Source: Rallus limicola
Taxonomy: Eukaryota; Chordata; Aves; Gruiformes; Rallidae
DNA: 64,000 nucleotides
Assembly (NCBI GenBank): GCA_022605955.1
Contig: JAKCOZ010000002.1
Coordinates: 68,428,783 to 68,492,782 of the forward strand
Direction: 5' to 3'
The stretch's first letter is position 1. Each line of letters opens with the position of its first letter. Positions 50,501-58,745 of the stretch are shown here, one piece after another. The notes below the pieces were generated by a model. It ran no database searches and was not told the origin of the DNA. It worked only from the letters and a program-made list of their open reading frames with translations. Position numbers and translations under genes: made by a program.

Positions 50501-53500
50501 CACTAGTTGTGGACATGTATTTTGTAAGAGGACTTGAGAAATACCAGAGACAGTCCCCAACCCCCCCACCCTAGAACTCAGAAACAACTACTTCACAAAC
50601 TTGTTGGGAAAAAGATGCAAATTCACCACAGAGAATTTTTGGAAAATTTTTAAGTACCAAAAAATTGTTAACTTTTTACATTTCAAATCTGGGCCTCAAA
50701 GAACAGGTTTAACTGCAGACCGAAAATATGTGCTTCTAACAGACTTCATTATTTTTCATCCAACTATTATTAGAAACTGTTCCACTAACGAGATACAAAT
50801 GACTTATTATCATTTGCAAGGAAATGACAGCTTATACTGAAAGTTTATTTCTCATAGCAAGCCAACTGTTCATGTAATCTTCATTAGCAATGTAATGCTC
50901 ACACACCACTTTTGGCAAATGTAGCAAGCAAAGAAATTAAATGCTTTATTGCTCATAAGTGAGCAATATTTTCAGGCTTTTTATAAATTAATTACCCTGC
51001 ATGCATCGGAATTTTGACTGTTTACCTTCGTGAAAACTTATAGTACAATTAAAATACAAAAATGAAAAGTTATGTCATCATAATGAAGTTTTATCCCTGA
51101 ATGACTCCATATAAGGAAATATTCTACTCCCAGAAAAAGAGAAATAATATACCTCTAACATTAACTGTGTGAACTCTTCATTACTAAGGAATGTCGGTTT
51201 CCAGTCCTGTCGAATCTCACTGGCATCTGATTGTGCAGTAATTTCTACAATCAAACATACACACAGTGTAAGGATTCACACTTTGAAAAGCCATTGTTTT
51301 TCCACTAAGTTACATATACATACAGAGCAGGAAAAAGCAGACAGTTCTCCTGACTCCTGTGTTGTTCATTCACGCATTACATACAAATGTTGATCCTTAA
51401 AAAGAAAAGAAATGCCTTCTCTGCTCTGGCTGAATGAGATTTGCCTTCTCTTTCCTTCCACCTCTTCATGCTACATCCTGACAGTCTTCAAGGTAAGGCC
51501 AGGGTTAATGACAGTAAGCAATGGATTTTGACAATGGAAAAGTACTCTTGCCTCTGAGACTGTAATAAAGTGTTTTATAGAGAGCATTGGTTTTGAAGAT
51601 TTAGAAAGTCAAAATTCCTGATCAGTTTAGGTCATTAAAATGTCTAATCCTCAAGTATTTTGGCTAATCCTCATCATTCTAATCTTTGCAGCAAAATTTG
51701 TCAACGTCCTTTCTCTTCTTCCCACCCTCCTCTCCAAATAAGGTTACATTAAAAAGAGCAGGATTCCAAGAAAGACTGGTAAGAGCTGTATGGCATACTG
51801 TACTGTAGCACTGCTCTCTGATTTGTACAGAGACGAGTTTTGAACAGGTATTCCCATAGGCTTTAAGAGAAATATAGAGATTAACTTCCCTTAAGTAGGT
51901 GAGAAGGCTAAGCTAGGCTGCTAAGCAAAACCAGACCCTGAATTCTGAAAGCTGACGCTTCCGTATCGACTGATAACTGAAACAAGAAGCACATTCAGGC
52001 ACTGGTTCGGTTTTTATGAGTAACAAGGGCATTACAGAAATACTGGTTGTAAGAACAACCTTGAGCAAGTAATTGTGACTCAAGCAATTAGATGAAACAA
52101 AAGAACCAAGCCATATATTTAAATTTTTCCGATTTCTAAAGGATGTCTGTACAAAGGCCATAAGCTGTTTTGTTAGTTCAGGTGGCCTAAAGAGAACAGG
52201 AAACCTGGAACTGAGTTAAATAGGCAAAGGGCTGGAGCAGTTCAGAATTTTGTTTCTCAGACTGAAGAGGGAAAACTTCAGGAAAGAGCTTCAGACTTAA
52301 CTAGAAGAGCAGTAAACAGCAACATTGTGTAAGAAACTGACAAGAAGGGGAGAGCTGCAAAGGGCGGGGGGGGGGGGGGGGAGAGAACCCAGACAAATAA
52401 GATGGAGTGAAATTTACAAAGATTGGATCACACAAAAGGCATAACTTGATCAGGATTTTGCCATGTGTTTTGAAATGGTATCAAGAAGGAGTAAGAGTGG
52501 GCTGGAAGAATAAGGGAAACTGAAGGATATCCCCCAGCCTAACTTTTCAGTCGGAACAAACATACTGAGCACTGAGGGGGAAGTCTGAAGACACAAAAAT
52601 GAAAAGTTCTGCCACAAAGGTGGAGGCAAAATTCAAGGAACTGAATGCATTCAGTCCACAGGGCGCATCTGATCTCCCTGTCAGAACTGGAAAACTCTCA
52701 ATTCCTTGGCTCATTCTGGTCCATATAACCATCCTACTTCAGAATTTAAAAAAGGAAACAAAGGCAGTCTGGCTTCTACAGATGAAAGGATCTGTACTAA
52801 AGAAAATCTGAAGTTTCTGCACTTGATGAACTATGGAAAATTATCTTTCTACAAGTACAGGTGTTCTTTTACATTTCACATAATTACAACAACCAGTATA
52901 ATATTGGAAGACAGAGCCAAAGTAACACTAAAAAAAAAAAGATCGATTCACTTGGTAATTCTACAGAAATGCTTAAAAATTATGGCAGAGGGTTGTGTTC
53001 AAAGATAAATGATGCTGAGGTCACATTCCTGAGCTAGATACCAGACGAAGAGCATGTCAAACACATCCAGGCTTCAAATCGTGGACCTGAAGCAGCAGTA
53101 ATGCATCAGCACTGAGTATCCTCAAAAGAAACTGCCAGCTGGGCTGAGATCTGTAGCATTTATCTGTGGGCTGTATGAATATCAGTGTACTAGTTATAAT
53201 TACAAATGGCAAAATTCTTCAGTATTTCATAATTCTCAAAAAGTTCTTGTTTACAAATGCAAAAGCAAGATGACAGGCAGTATTAACAAGAGAGAGGCTC
53301 TCAGTAATAGACTTTCAGTGTGCTTTCCCTGCTGTTTTTCCCCAAGGAGAAACAGAATCCACACAGGCCAATAACCAGCTCAGTTCCTCTGGAGCTGCTG
53401 CCAGAGTACCAAGCATGGCCAATGCAGAAACAGTCCAGAAAGAACCAGAAGCAATGCAGTTAATCGTACCTTAAATTGACACATAAGCTATTGAAAAATA

Positions 53501-56500
53501 TATACCTATACATGCACTTAATAGCTTTACTTAACCCAATAGCAGGTTCTTTTGTCCCTACTGCTTTCTAGTTAGTATGCATGGTCAGAAATTACTCTGG
53601 GAATTAGGTTAAGTAGTGAAAGAGCTCCCTTTCTTTAATTTTTCATCCTGTTTTTGGCAGTATAATCACAATGTGCCATATTAACAACAAACGTAGCAGC
53701 AAGAATAAGACTTTTTTTTTTATATATACAGAAAAATCTAACAGCCATAAATAAGTATATGTTTGGTGGAAAAGATTTTTCATGACAGAAGCAATGATCT
53801 GTAAGGAACTTCAACACAACATATCTAAGTACACTCCACCATCAGCTGATGCAAACCACCAGAGAAATGAACTGTAGCAAGGACGTTCAAAGACATTCAT
53901 CATTTTAACATTTCATGTGACTTTACAAAACCACAAACACACATCCATCATCAGTGGATATGTCTTGAGAATCAGAAAGTCCAGTTAGAGGTATTTCTAG
54001 ATTTTCTGGAGAAAGGGAAAGAGAAAATGTCCAAGCTCCTGGTCTGTCCTGCAGGCCACCCTCCTTCATCAAACTACCTACCCAAGAATCCTTGCTGGAG
54101 ATCACAATGCCTTAATGCCTTATCATTGCTGCTAGATCAGACAGTTCTGTGGACAACTGACTTGAAGAAAAGGAGCATGGAGTTCCCTTGGACTAGCTTT
54201 TTCAGTGATTTATCTTGCTTTATGTGGAACGTGGAGAGACAAGCTAACTGTTTAAACCACTCTTATCTAAATATCAAAGTAAGTACTTCCAGCAAGTACT
54301 TCAACTGAAATGGATCAGGAGAGATTTCCTGTGAAGCAAAACTTTTGACAACTTGCATCTTAAGAAGCAACTAAAGGTCTCCATCTGTTCACAACAAAAA
54401 AGACCCCGTGAACATTATTTCAAAAATGCTTCCCTCTGTGAAGCAGACTTCTCTGAAAACTATGGGACAAAAAAAAAAAAATTAGTACTGTATTTTGCAA
54501 TATATCACAAAAAACATAGAGCTCTGTTACCTAAATGAGGAACTTAAGAATGTATCTCTTTGGGAACTCTGTATATTTTTTGACAATTTCCTTAAAGAAG
54601 CTGCACAAATGTTAATGTTTTATATATTAAGTGAGCACTTTACCAACCCAATGAGGTGATTACACAGAGCACTGCACCAACATGATGACTGACCCAAACC
54701 CATGCCCAACCACACCAGGACTGTCCCTGGGCCACAGGGCTTTCTTTGTCTGTCTCTCCTCCCAGAGAGGGGTGAGTGAGCAGTGCATGGTGCTCAGCTG
54801 CTGCCTGGGGCTGAACCACAACAAGTCATTAAGAGTTTACAAAGACCTTGTTGTTATTACAAAGAATTACCTTTGTGCTTCCGTAAAAAGTCAATGCTCT
54901 TCTGCAGTACAGTGGATTTATCCATCTTCCGAGCATTACCTGGAAGCATGGAACCCAGCTCTTTGATAAGCACATTAAACTGATCTCGACGTTTCTTTTC
55001 AGACTTGTTTCTAGACACTCTGAAAAAACAAAACAGACAATGATTTATAACAACTATAATCTATTCTATAGTATAACATCTATTATCTATATTATCTAAC
55101 AATAATCTGCATACTACTGCCAGGTTCTTGATGTGAAGAATCTTTCCTGTGACAAGAGTGTGCTGGTTTTGGCTGGGATAGAGTTCATTTCCTTCATCGT
55201 CGCTAATATGGGGTCTGTGTTTTGGATTTCAGCAGAAAAGTGTTTATACTTCAGGGTTGTTTTGGTTACTGCTGAGCAGTGCTTGCACAGAGCCAAGGCC
55301 TTTGCTGCTGCCCACCCCACCCCACCAGCAGGTAGGCTGGGGGTGCACAAGGAGCTGGGAGGGGACTCAGCCGGGGCAGCTGACCTCAACTGACCAAAGG
55401 GATATTCCGTATCCTATGACATCATGCTCAGCATATAAAGCTGAGGGAAGGAGGAAGTGTGTGTGTGTGTAAGTTTGGAGTGTTGGCACTTATCTTCCCA
55501 AGTAAACATTACACATGATGGAGCCCTTCTGCCCCTGGGATGGCTGAACACCTGCCTGCCCATGGGAAGTGGGGAATCAGTTCCTTGTTTTGGTTTGCCT
55601 GTGCATGTGGATTTTGCTTCACCTATTAAACTGTCTGTACTTCAACCCATGAGTTTTCCTACTCTTACCTTTCCAATCCCCTCCCCCAACCCACTGGGAT
55701 GCAAGTGAGTGGCTGTATGGTGTTTAGCTGCCAGCTGGGGTTAAACCACAATAACTGATAAATTTGACAAAAACAAATCTCAGACACCATTTTTGAAGAA
55801 TGGCTTCCTCTCCTCTTGGAGGGATGCAGCTAAACCTTTGGAATAAAGCATCTTTTGACAAAAACACAAATAACAGAACCAAAGTAATAAATACAGAACA
55901 TAATTGAACAATGACAGTAAAATAACTGCTGTTGAATAATATGGATACTTATAAAAAGAACCACATCTTTAATATTAGGAAATATCCCTGGTAAGCCCAA
56001 CCATATAAGTATAGAGCATTTCTTAACTTTAAATAACTTACCTTTTTGCTTTATCTTTGTCATCTTCTTCCACCAGCCCATCAAAAATGCTTCCATCATT
56101 TCTGTAACAAAGAAATGTTGGCATGTAAAATTTCTGTCTTATAGAATTAAATCACCATAAAGGAAACAAAATTATTCATCATCTCTGCTCCATAAAGAAA
56201 CTAAATCACTGTTTTACTGTGATGTCCTGTAAAGACCATCATCAATTACCTGAAGCCAAGTCTGCTCTAAGTTTTTCTTGCAGAACATTAAAAACAGAAG
56301 GCAAAAAACCTTACATTTCTGACAGCTTAAAGGAGTTTTAGGCTATTTATGAAGAGTACTTACAACCCTATGCAAACACTTAATTGAACACTACTTAATT
56401 TTGGTTTTTTACCTTCTTGATTATCTGCATTTCCTTACCCTTTTTAAAACATAAGAGTGGGCAAATATATTCTTATTGGCAACTTATATTACAATTATTG

Positions 56501-58146
56501 GAAATATTACGAGTAAGAAAGCAAGTTTTTCTTAAATACTGAGATATCATTAATGGAAGGGCACTGAGGAATATACTATACTTCACCCACGTACATATTT
56601 TTAAGAACACAACGATTTATGAATATACAATTAACATCAACATGAAACAGGAATGGTAATTCATTACATTTGCTTCCTAACCAAGGATGTAAATTTCTCT
56701 GAATTGTCAACTATCCATTTACTGCTAAAGAAGTGCTAAAATATCAAAATGAAAACCTTTTCCCTTGAAGGTGCTGGGGGGATGTTTAGCTTGGATAAGA
56801 GAAGGCTGAGGGGAGACCTTATCACTGCCTAGAATTACCTGAAAGGAGGTTGTAGAGAGGTGGGCGATGGTCTCTTCAGCCAGGTGACAGGAGATAGGAC
56901 AAGGGGAAATGGCACAAAGCTGCACCAGGGCAGGGTCAGATTAGATGGTAGGAAAAAAATTTTTATTGAAAGAGCTGTCAGGGCCTGGAACAGGCTGCCC
57001 AGGGAGGGGGTTGAGTCACTATCCCTGGATGTGTTTAAAAAAAAGGTAGATGAGGTACTTCAGGATGTGGTTTAGCATGGGACGGGAATGGTTGGACTTG
57101 ATGATCTTAAAGGTCTTTTCCAACCTTGTGATTCTGTGATTCTGTGCCTCAGCATACTTCATACTTCAACACCTCTGTTTCATTTCCTTTTTTAAAAAAA
57201 GTAAGTCAAAGCTGTTCTTGTGTTTTGCAAAACTGCTGTATAATGTATTTTCACATTTTATTTCTCTAACTTCTGCCTGCTGTCCACACTGAGCTCTGTG
57301 TTTGCTCTTAATGTTATCACGTTTCCTTCCCTTAACGCAAGTAACCATCACCAAGCAATAGTTATGATAAGCAGTGACGTTAGGAAGTCATTATTTCATA
57401 TGCTATCACATAAATGCAAAGCTTTTAAAAGGAATTTGTATATTCAAATGGCTGAAGTGTCTGTGCAATGCAACAAAACGTCAGAAAAAGTACTGGTAAC
57501 TCAGACAAGCACTTAAAAACTTCTACCATTCATTTTTATTGTCACTGATTTAGAATGGGTTCAACTTGTGTAAATTTGATGCAAGTTCCATTTCATGAAG
57601 TCTCAAAAATGGTAATACACAGCATATCAAGAACAGATGTTCACCTAAGCTGCTAAAGAAGTCCAGCTCAAGAAATCAAGTAGAAATCAATGTCTCAGCT
57701 ATTACTTTTCCCTTGAAATAGGTTAGCAGGTCACTTTACTATCACTCCCAGCATTGCTAATTGTTTAAATGTATTTGTTTCCCTTAATCAAATAGTGAAG
57801 TTCTGAACAAAAAAAAAGTATTTAAGTAAATATTAAAAATCAACTCAAACTGCACAGATGCTGTTCCATGGCTGTAAACAAGTAATACATTTTAAGACTT
57901 CTCTCCAACAATACAAATCATATCTTCCAATTACTACAAAACATGACACCTAACAACTACCAAAATACCTGTCAAAAATAGCCCAAACATCACTCCTTAT
58001 TTTTTGCATAAATTAATATTATATATATTATCCATAAGAAAAGATTATTTAAGAAAGCACTGAACAGTAATTCCCCCAAAACTCTTACTATTAACATACC
58101 TGTCTGCAATGGAGCTCATTTTATGGGTGCTTATGGTAAAAAACAT
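29366..58146 (-). CDS. CLOCK: CLOCK, circadian bHLH-PAS transcription factor, complete coding region
   Basis: CLOCK pairs with BMAL1, binds E-boxes and drives PER/CRY and output genes; it also has reported acetyltransferase activity. Twenty coding exons join in phase to 861 codons (860 residues from the upstream start, with the longer acceptor of coding exon 16). In order: bHLH at about residues 35-85 ([13 protein letters not shown]), PAS-A about 107-177 ([20 protein letters not shown]), PAS-B about 262-332 ([14 protein letters not shown]), PAC to about 380, a Ser-rich stretch, the exon-19-equivalent coiled segment ([20 protein letters not shown]), then a Gln-rich activation domain with two poly-Q tracts. 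Two start codons fit: one at 58146 (MFFTISTHK, matching the human MLFTVSCSK) and one at 58119 (MSSIAD). The upstream one has an in-frame stop three codons before it. Last residues are DPSKVQPQ. Confidence 0.97.
29423..29452 (-). repeat. CLOCK: CLOCK C-terminal poly-Q trinucleotide repeat
   Basis: Nine uninterrupted CAG codons then CAA, read on the minus strand, giving ten Gln before LSRHRTD. This is the position known in birds as the variable Clock poly-Q locus. Confidence 0.92.
29561..31685 (-). other. CLOCK: CLOCK intron between coding exons 19 and 20
   Basis: About 2.1 kb without a recognised repeat or exon. Confidence 0.65.
31686..31959 (-). CDS. CLOCK: CLOCK coding exon 19 (first poly-Q tract)
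   Basis: Acceptor ATTAACAG, donor GTAATG. Phase 2 in, 0 out. Encodes [34 protein letters not shown], then ten Gln coded by mixed CAG and CAA, and QHPQQFLQ. Confidence 0.95.
31777..31806 (-). repeat. CLOCK: CLOCK internal poly-Q tract
   Basis: Ten consecutive Gln codons with five CAG in a row, interrupted by CAA codons, which should make it more stable than the C-terminal tract. Confidence 0.85.
32263..32471 (-). CDS. CLOCK: CLOCK coding exon 18
   Basis: Acceptor TTTCCAG, donor GTAAAT. Phase 0 in, 2 out. Encodes [36 protein letters not shown] and FTQDRQI. Too interrupted by flanking stops to stand out as a long frame. Confidence 0.94.
32880..32985 (+). mobile_element. Possible old CR1 LINE relic in CLOCK intron
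   Basis: Plus-strand sequence with ACAGAGGAGGGTGACCA and GAAGTGTTCAGCTTGAAGAA resembles a diverged internal part of CR1. Short and decayed. Confidence 0.4.
33591..33797 (-). CDS. CLOCK: CLOCK coding exon 17
   Basis: Acceptor is a T-run ending TTAAG, donor GTGAGA. Sixty-nine codons, phase 0 at both ends. Encodes [20 protein letters not shown] and [13 protein letters not shown]. Confidence 0.93.
33798..35605 (-). other. CLOCK: CLOCK intron between coding exons 16 and 17
   Basis: Contains the solo LTR at 34668-35060; nothing else was recognised. Confidence 0.65.
34668..35060 (+). mobile_element. Solo LTR of an endogenous retrovirus in CLOCK intron 16
   Basis: Begins TGTCCTGGTTCTGGCC and ends AACCACCACA, the TG...CA ends of an LTR. 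Flanks are AGTGG before and GGTGG after, a 5-bp target duplication with one mismatch. It has a TATA-like CATAAAAGGGG in the middle. No internal viral genes are present. It is antisense to CLOCK. Confidence 0.75.
35606..35764 (-). CDS. CLOCK: CLOCK coding exon 16 (equivalent of mouse exon 19)
   Basis: Donor GTGAGT. Two acceptors 12 nt apart both keep phase 0: CACTACAG before 35764 (adds PVFQ) and TTTCAG before 35752. I chose the longer one because the added FQ pair matches the mammalian FQFSAQ; this choice is inference. It encodes the coiled segment [20 protein letters not shown] and [20 protein letters not shown]. In mouse this exon is skipped in the Clock-delta-19 mutant. Confidence 0.88.
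36627..36716 (-). CDS. CLOCK: CLOCK coding exon 15
   Basis: Acceptor AATCTTAG, donor GTATGG. Thirty codons, phase 0 at both ends. Encodes [20 protein letters not shown] and ends GMSQ. It is less conserved than its neighbours. Confidence 0.92.
37352..37452 (-). CDS. CLOCK: CLOCK coding exon 14
   Basis: Acceptor ATTGCCAG, donor GTAACT. Phase 1 in, 0 out. Encodes [20 protein letters not shown] and [13 protein letters not shown]. Confidence 0.93.
37787..37928 (-). CDS. CLOCK: CLOCK coding exon 13
   Basis: Acceptor CTCTTCAG, donor GTAAGC. Phase 0 in, 1 out. Encodes [20 protein letters not shown] and the serine-rich [20 protein letters not shown], a likely phosphorylated region by homology. Confidence 0.94.
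38056..38181 (+). mobile_element. LTR 3' fragment (ERVL-type) in CLOCK intron
   Basis: Matches the end of the LTRs at 47637 and 55159: CATGAGTTTTCTCAGTTTTA, then GCTGGGGTTAAACCATGACA. The rest of the LTR is missing. It lies about 130 bp to the high-coordinate side of coding exon 13. Confidence 0.82.
38615..38690 (-). CDS. CLOCK: CLOCK coding exon 12
   Basis: Acceptor TTCTAG, donor GTGAAT. Phase 2 in, 0 out. Encodes [20 protein letters not shown], the end of the PAC region. Confidence 0.94.
38917..39064 (-). CDS. CLOCK: CLOCK coding exon 11 (PAS-B/PAC)
   Basis: Acceptor TTTTGTAG, donor GTATGT. Phase 1 in, 2 out. Encodes [20 protein letters not shown] and [19 protein letters not shown]. Confidence 0.95.
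39705..39811 (-). CDS. CLOCK: CLOCK coding exon 10 (PAS-B)
   Basis: Acceptor AATTAG with a weak pyrimidine tract, donor GTGAGT. Phase 2 in, 1 out. Encodes [20 protein letters not shown] and [12 protein letters not shown]. Confidence 0.94.
40053..40135 (-). CDS. CLOCK: CLOCK coding exon 9 (PAS-B)
   Basis: Acceptor TTTTTAG, donor GTGCAA. Phase 0 in, 2 out. Encodes [20 protein letters not shown] and KFLFLDH. Confidence 0.95.
40136..43929 (-). other. CLOCK: CLOCK intron between coding exons 8 and 9
   Basis: At 3.8 kb, the longest uninterrupted CLOCK intron here. No exon, RNA gene or clear repeat copy was seen on either strand. Confidence 0.65.
43930..44048 (-). CDS. CLOCK: CLOCK coding exon 8
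   Basis: Acceptor TCCCTCAG, donor GTATGT. Phase 1 in, 0 out. Encodes [20 protein letters not shown] and [16 protein letters not shown]. Confidence 0.95.
44278..44774 (+). mobile_element. CR1 LINE 3'-end copy in CLOCK intron
   Basis: Plus-strand CR1: GTTCAGTTTTGGGTCCCTCA, CATGTCCAGAGAAGGGCAAC, GAGGGGAGACCTTATCGC, and a terminal GTTGGACTAGATGACCTTAG with the octamer-like tail. Antisense to CLOCK, about 230 bp to the high-coordinate side of coding exon 8. Confidence 0.92.
45350..46215 (-). mobile_element. Ancient CR1/L3-like LINE relic in reverse orientation
   Basis: A heavily decayed stretch. Several pieces in order match the reverse-complement reverse transcriptase region of ancient CR1/L3 elements: the 'cttagtcaatttgtctg' region, 'caaaagcatattaataaag', 'ttgatttgatgctattt' and 'ctgataggtctgcagtttcc'. 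It has no open frame left. Limits are approximate, and recognition is from remembered element sequence. Confidence 0.55.
46960..47073 (-). CDS. CLOCK: CLOCK coding exon 7
   Basis: Acceptor CCTCAG, donor GTAAGT. Phase 1 in, 1 out. Encodes [19 protein letters not shown] and [16 protein letters not shown]. Confidence 0.95.
47637..48189 (+). mobile_element. Solo LTR (ERVL-type) with intact 5-bp target duplication
   Basis: About 553 bp. Shared blocks with the LTR at 55159 include GAGCAGTGCAGTGCTTGC-like, AGAGCCAAGGCCTTTGC, GGCTGGGGGTGCACAAGGA, CATATGACATCATGCTCAG and CACCTATTAAACTG. It has a TATA-like box (AGTATATAAGGGG). The first dinucleotide has decayed from TG to CA. ACTAC flanks both ends (47632-47636 and 48190-48194). 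No internal viral genes. Antisense to CLOCK. Confidence 0.9.
48199..48319 (-). CDS. CLOCK: CLOCK coding exon 6 (PAS-A)
   Basis: Acceptor TTTCAG, donor GTAAGT. Phase 0 in, 1 out. Encodes [20 protein letters not shown] and [14 protein letters not shown] solo LTR begins at intron position +10 after its donor. Confidence 0.95.
49782..49871 (-). CDS. CLOCK: CLOCK coding exon 5 (PAS-A)
   Basis: Acceptor TTTCAG, donor GTAAGT. Thirty codons, phase 0 at both ends. Encodes [20 protein letters not shown] and ends at LLEHLP. Confidence 0.95.
49872..51152 (-). other. CLOCK: CLOCK intron between coding exons 4 and 5
   Basis: About 1.3 kb of AT-rich sequence; nothing recognised. Confidence 0.65.
51153..51244 (-). 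CDS. CLOCK: CLOCK coding exon 4
   Basis: Acceptor ATTGTAG, donor GTATAT. Phase 1 in, 0 out. Encodes [20 protein letters not shown] and [10 protein letters not shown], leading into PAS-A. Confidence 0.95.
52366..52381 (+). repeat. 16-bp G homopolymer
   Basis: Uninterrupted G-run in a CLOCK intron between coding exons 3 and 4; C-run in the pre-mRNA. Confidence 0.9.
54700..54823 (+). mobile_element. LTR 3' fragment near the CLOCK bHLH exon
   Basis: Shares its end with the LTR at 34668: GTGAGTGAGCAGTGCATGGT, GCTCAGCTGCTGC, CTGAACCACAACA. Its 5' limit is not clear. It lies 47 bp into the intron after the donor of coding exon 3. Confidence 0.7.
54871..55019 (-). CDS. CLOCK: CLOCK coding exon 3 (bHLH)
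   Basis: Acceptor TTTTTTCAG, donor GTAATT. Phase 2 in, 1 out. Encodes the basic region and both helices: [35 protein letters not shown]. An LTR fragment ends 47 bp to its low-coordinate side, and an LTR starts 139 bp to its high-coordinate side. Confidence 0.96.
55159..55753 (+). mobile_element. Solo LTR (ERVL-type) in CLOCK intron
   Basis: About 595 bp, starting TGTGCTGGTTTTGGCTGGGA and ending near GGTTAAACCACAATA. It carries a TATA-like box (AGCATATAAAGC) and a short GT repeat after it (about 55457-55470). No clear target duplication was found. Same family as 47637 and 38056. Antisense to CLOCK. Confidence 0.9.
56042..56101 (-). CDS. CLOCK: CLOCK coding exon 2
   Basis: Acceptor GTTACAG, donor GTAAGT. 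Phase 2 in, 2 out. Encodes [19 protein letters not shown], the acidic N-terminal leader before the bHLH. Confidence 0.93.
56765..57146 (+). mobile_element. CR1 LINE 3'-end copy in CLOCK intron
   Basis: Plus-strand CR1: GAGGGGAGACCTTATCACTG, GCACCAGGGCAGGGTCAGAT, GTTGGACTTGATGATCTTAA, ending in repeated GATTCTGTG octamers. Antisense to CLOCK. Confidence 0.92.
58100..58146 (-). CDS. CLOCK: CLOCK coding exon 1
   Basis: Contains both candidate start codons (58144-58146 and 58117-58119) and reads [15 protein letters not shown]. Ends in phase 2 before the donor GTATGT (58099 downward). The exon continues upstream as 5' UTR to 58190. Confidence 0.9.
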
Positions 58147-58178
58147 AACATATCACACTTTAGTCTTGTGGTAGACAT
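58131..58178 (-). other. Upstream ORF overlapping the first CLOCK start
   Basis: A 15-codon frame ([15 protein letters not shown]) in a different frame from CLOCK. It begins 32 nt before the upstream CLOCK ATG, runs over it, and stops at 58131-58133, 12 nt before the second CLOCK ATG. Its start context is weak (C at -3). Confidence 0.55.
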
Positions 58179-58190
58179 TTGTACGTTTGC
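58147..58190 (-). other. CLOCK: CLOCK 5' UTR segment of the start exon
   Basis: The acceptor TTCTCTTATAG ends at 58191-58192 (read on the minus strand). The 44-nt UTR piece contains an out-of-frame ATG at 58176-58178 that opens a short overlapping ORF. Confidence 0.7.
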
Positions 58191-58689
58191 CTATAAGAGA
58201 AACAAAAAAAAATTAAAATGTGACTCTGGTGGAACAAATGTGTTCTGCATTAGAGCATTCTGAAGTTTTCATTTGCTTTAAAAACTGCTCTTAATCTGAC
58301 CATGTTCCCACCTTCTGCTCTGCCCTTCTACCTTTTCTAATACGGTCTCCATTACCATCTCAACCTGTATGTCATTTTACATGACAAAGAATTCAAGATA
58401 ACTTTGTTTTATTAAATGTCACAATAAATAAGTCTGGACTAAAGTAATATAAACATTTTTCTGATCTGAATATGGCTTTTCATGTTTATTTCAACTTTTA
58501 GCTATAAATTAGTAATTTTGCAGGTTGCAGAGATGTAACCTATACCTTTCAGTGTATATAGTAATACATTCTACTTAGAAATTGTGCAAAAAGAAAGCAT
58601 TTGGGATATAGTATTTTACAGCTATTACTCCTTTCTTTCTCTTTTTTTTTTTCTTGAGCACACTGTTGTAGCTCTGACTTGTCTGGCCC

Positions 58690-58745
58690 TGTGGGAAGCC
58701 AGGAGTTGGACCCTTATGGGTCCCTTCCAACTCAGGAGATACAAC
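58690..58745 (+). mobile_element. Short CR1 LINE tail fragment
   Basis: GCCAGGAGTTGGACCCTTAT, then GGGTCCCTTCCAACTCAGGA, the 3' tail of another CR1 subfamily, in the CLOCK 5' UTR intron. Confidence 0.65.

Larger units (their letters stand above)
51245..54870 (-). other. CLOCK: CLOCK intron between coding exons 3 and 4
   Basis: About 3.6 kb with a G homopolymer (52366-52381) and, next to coding exon 3, an LTR fragment (54700-54823). Confidence 0.65.
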
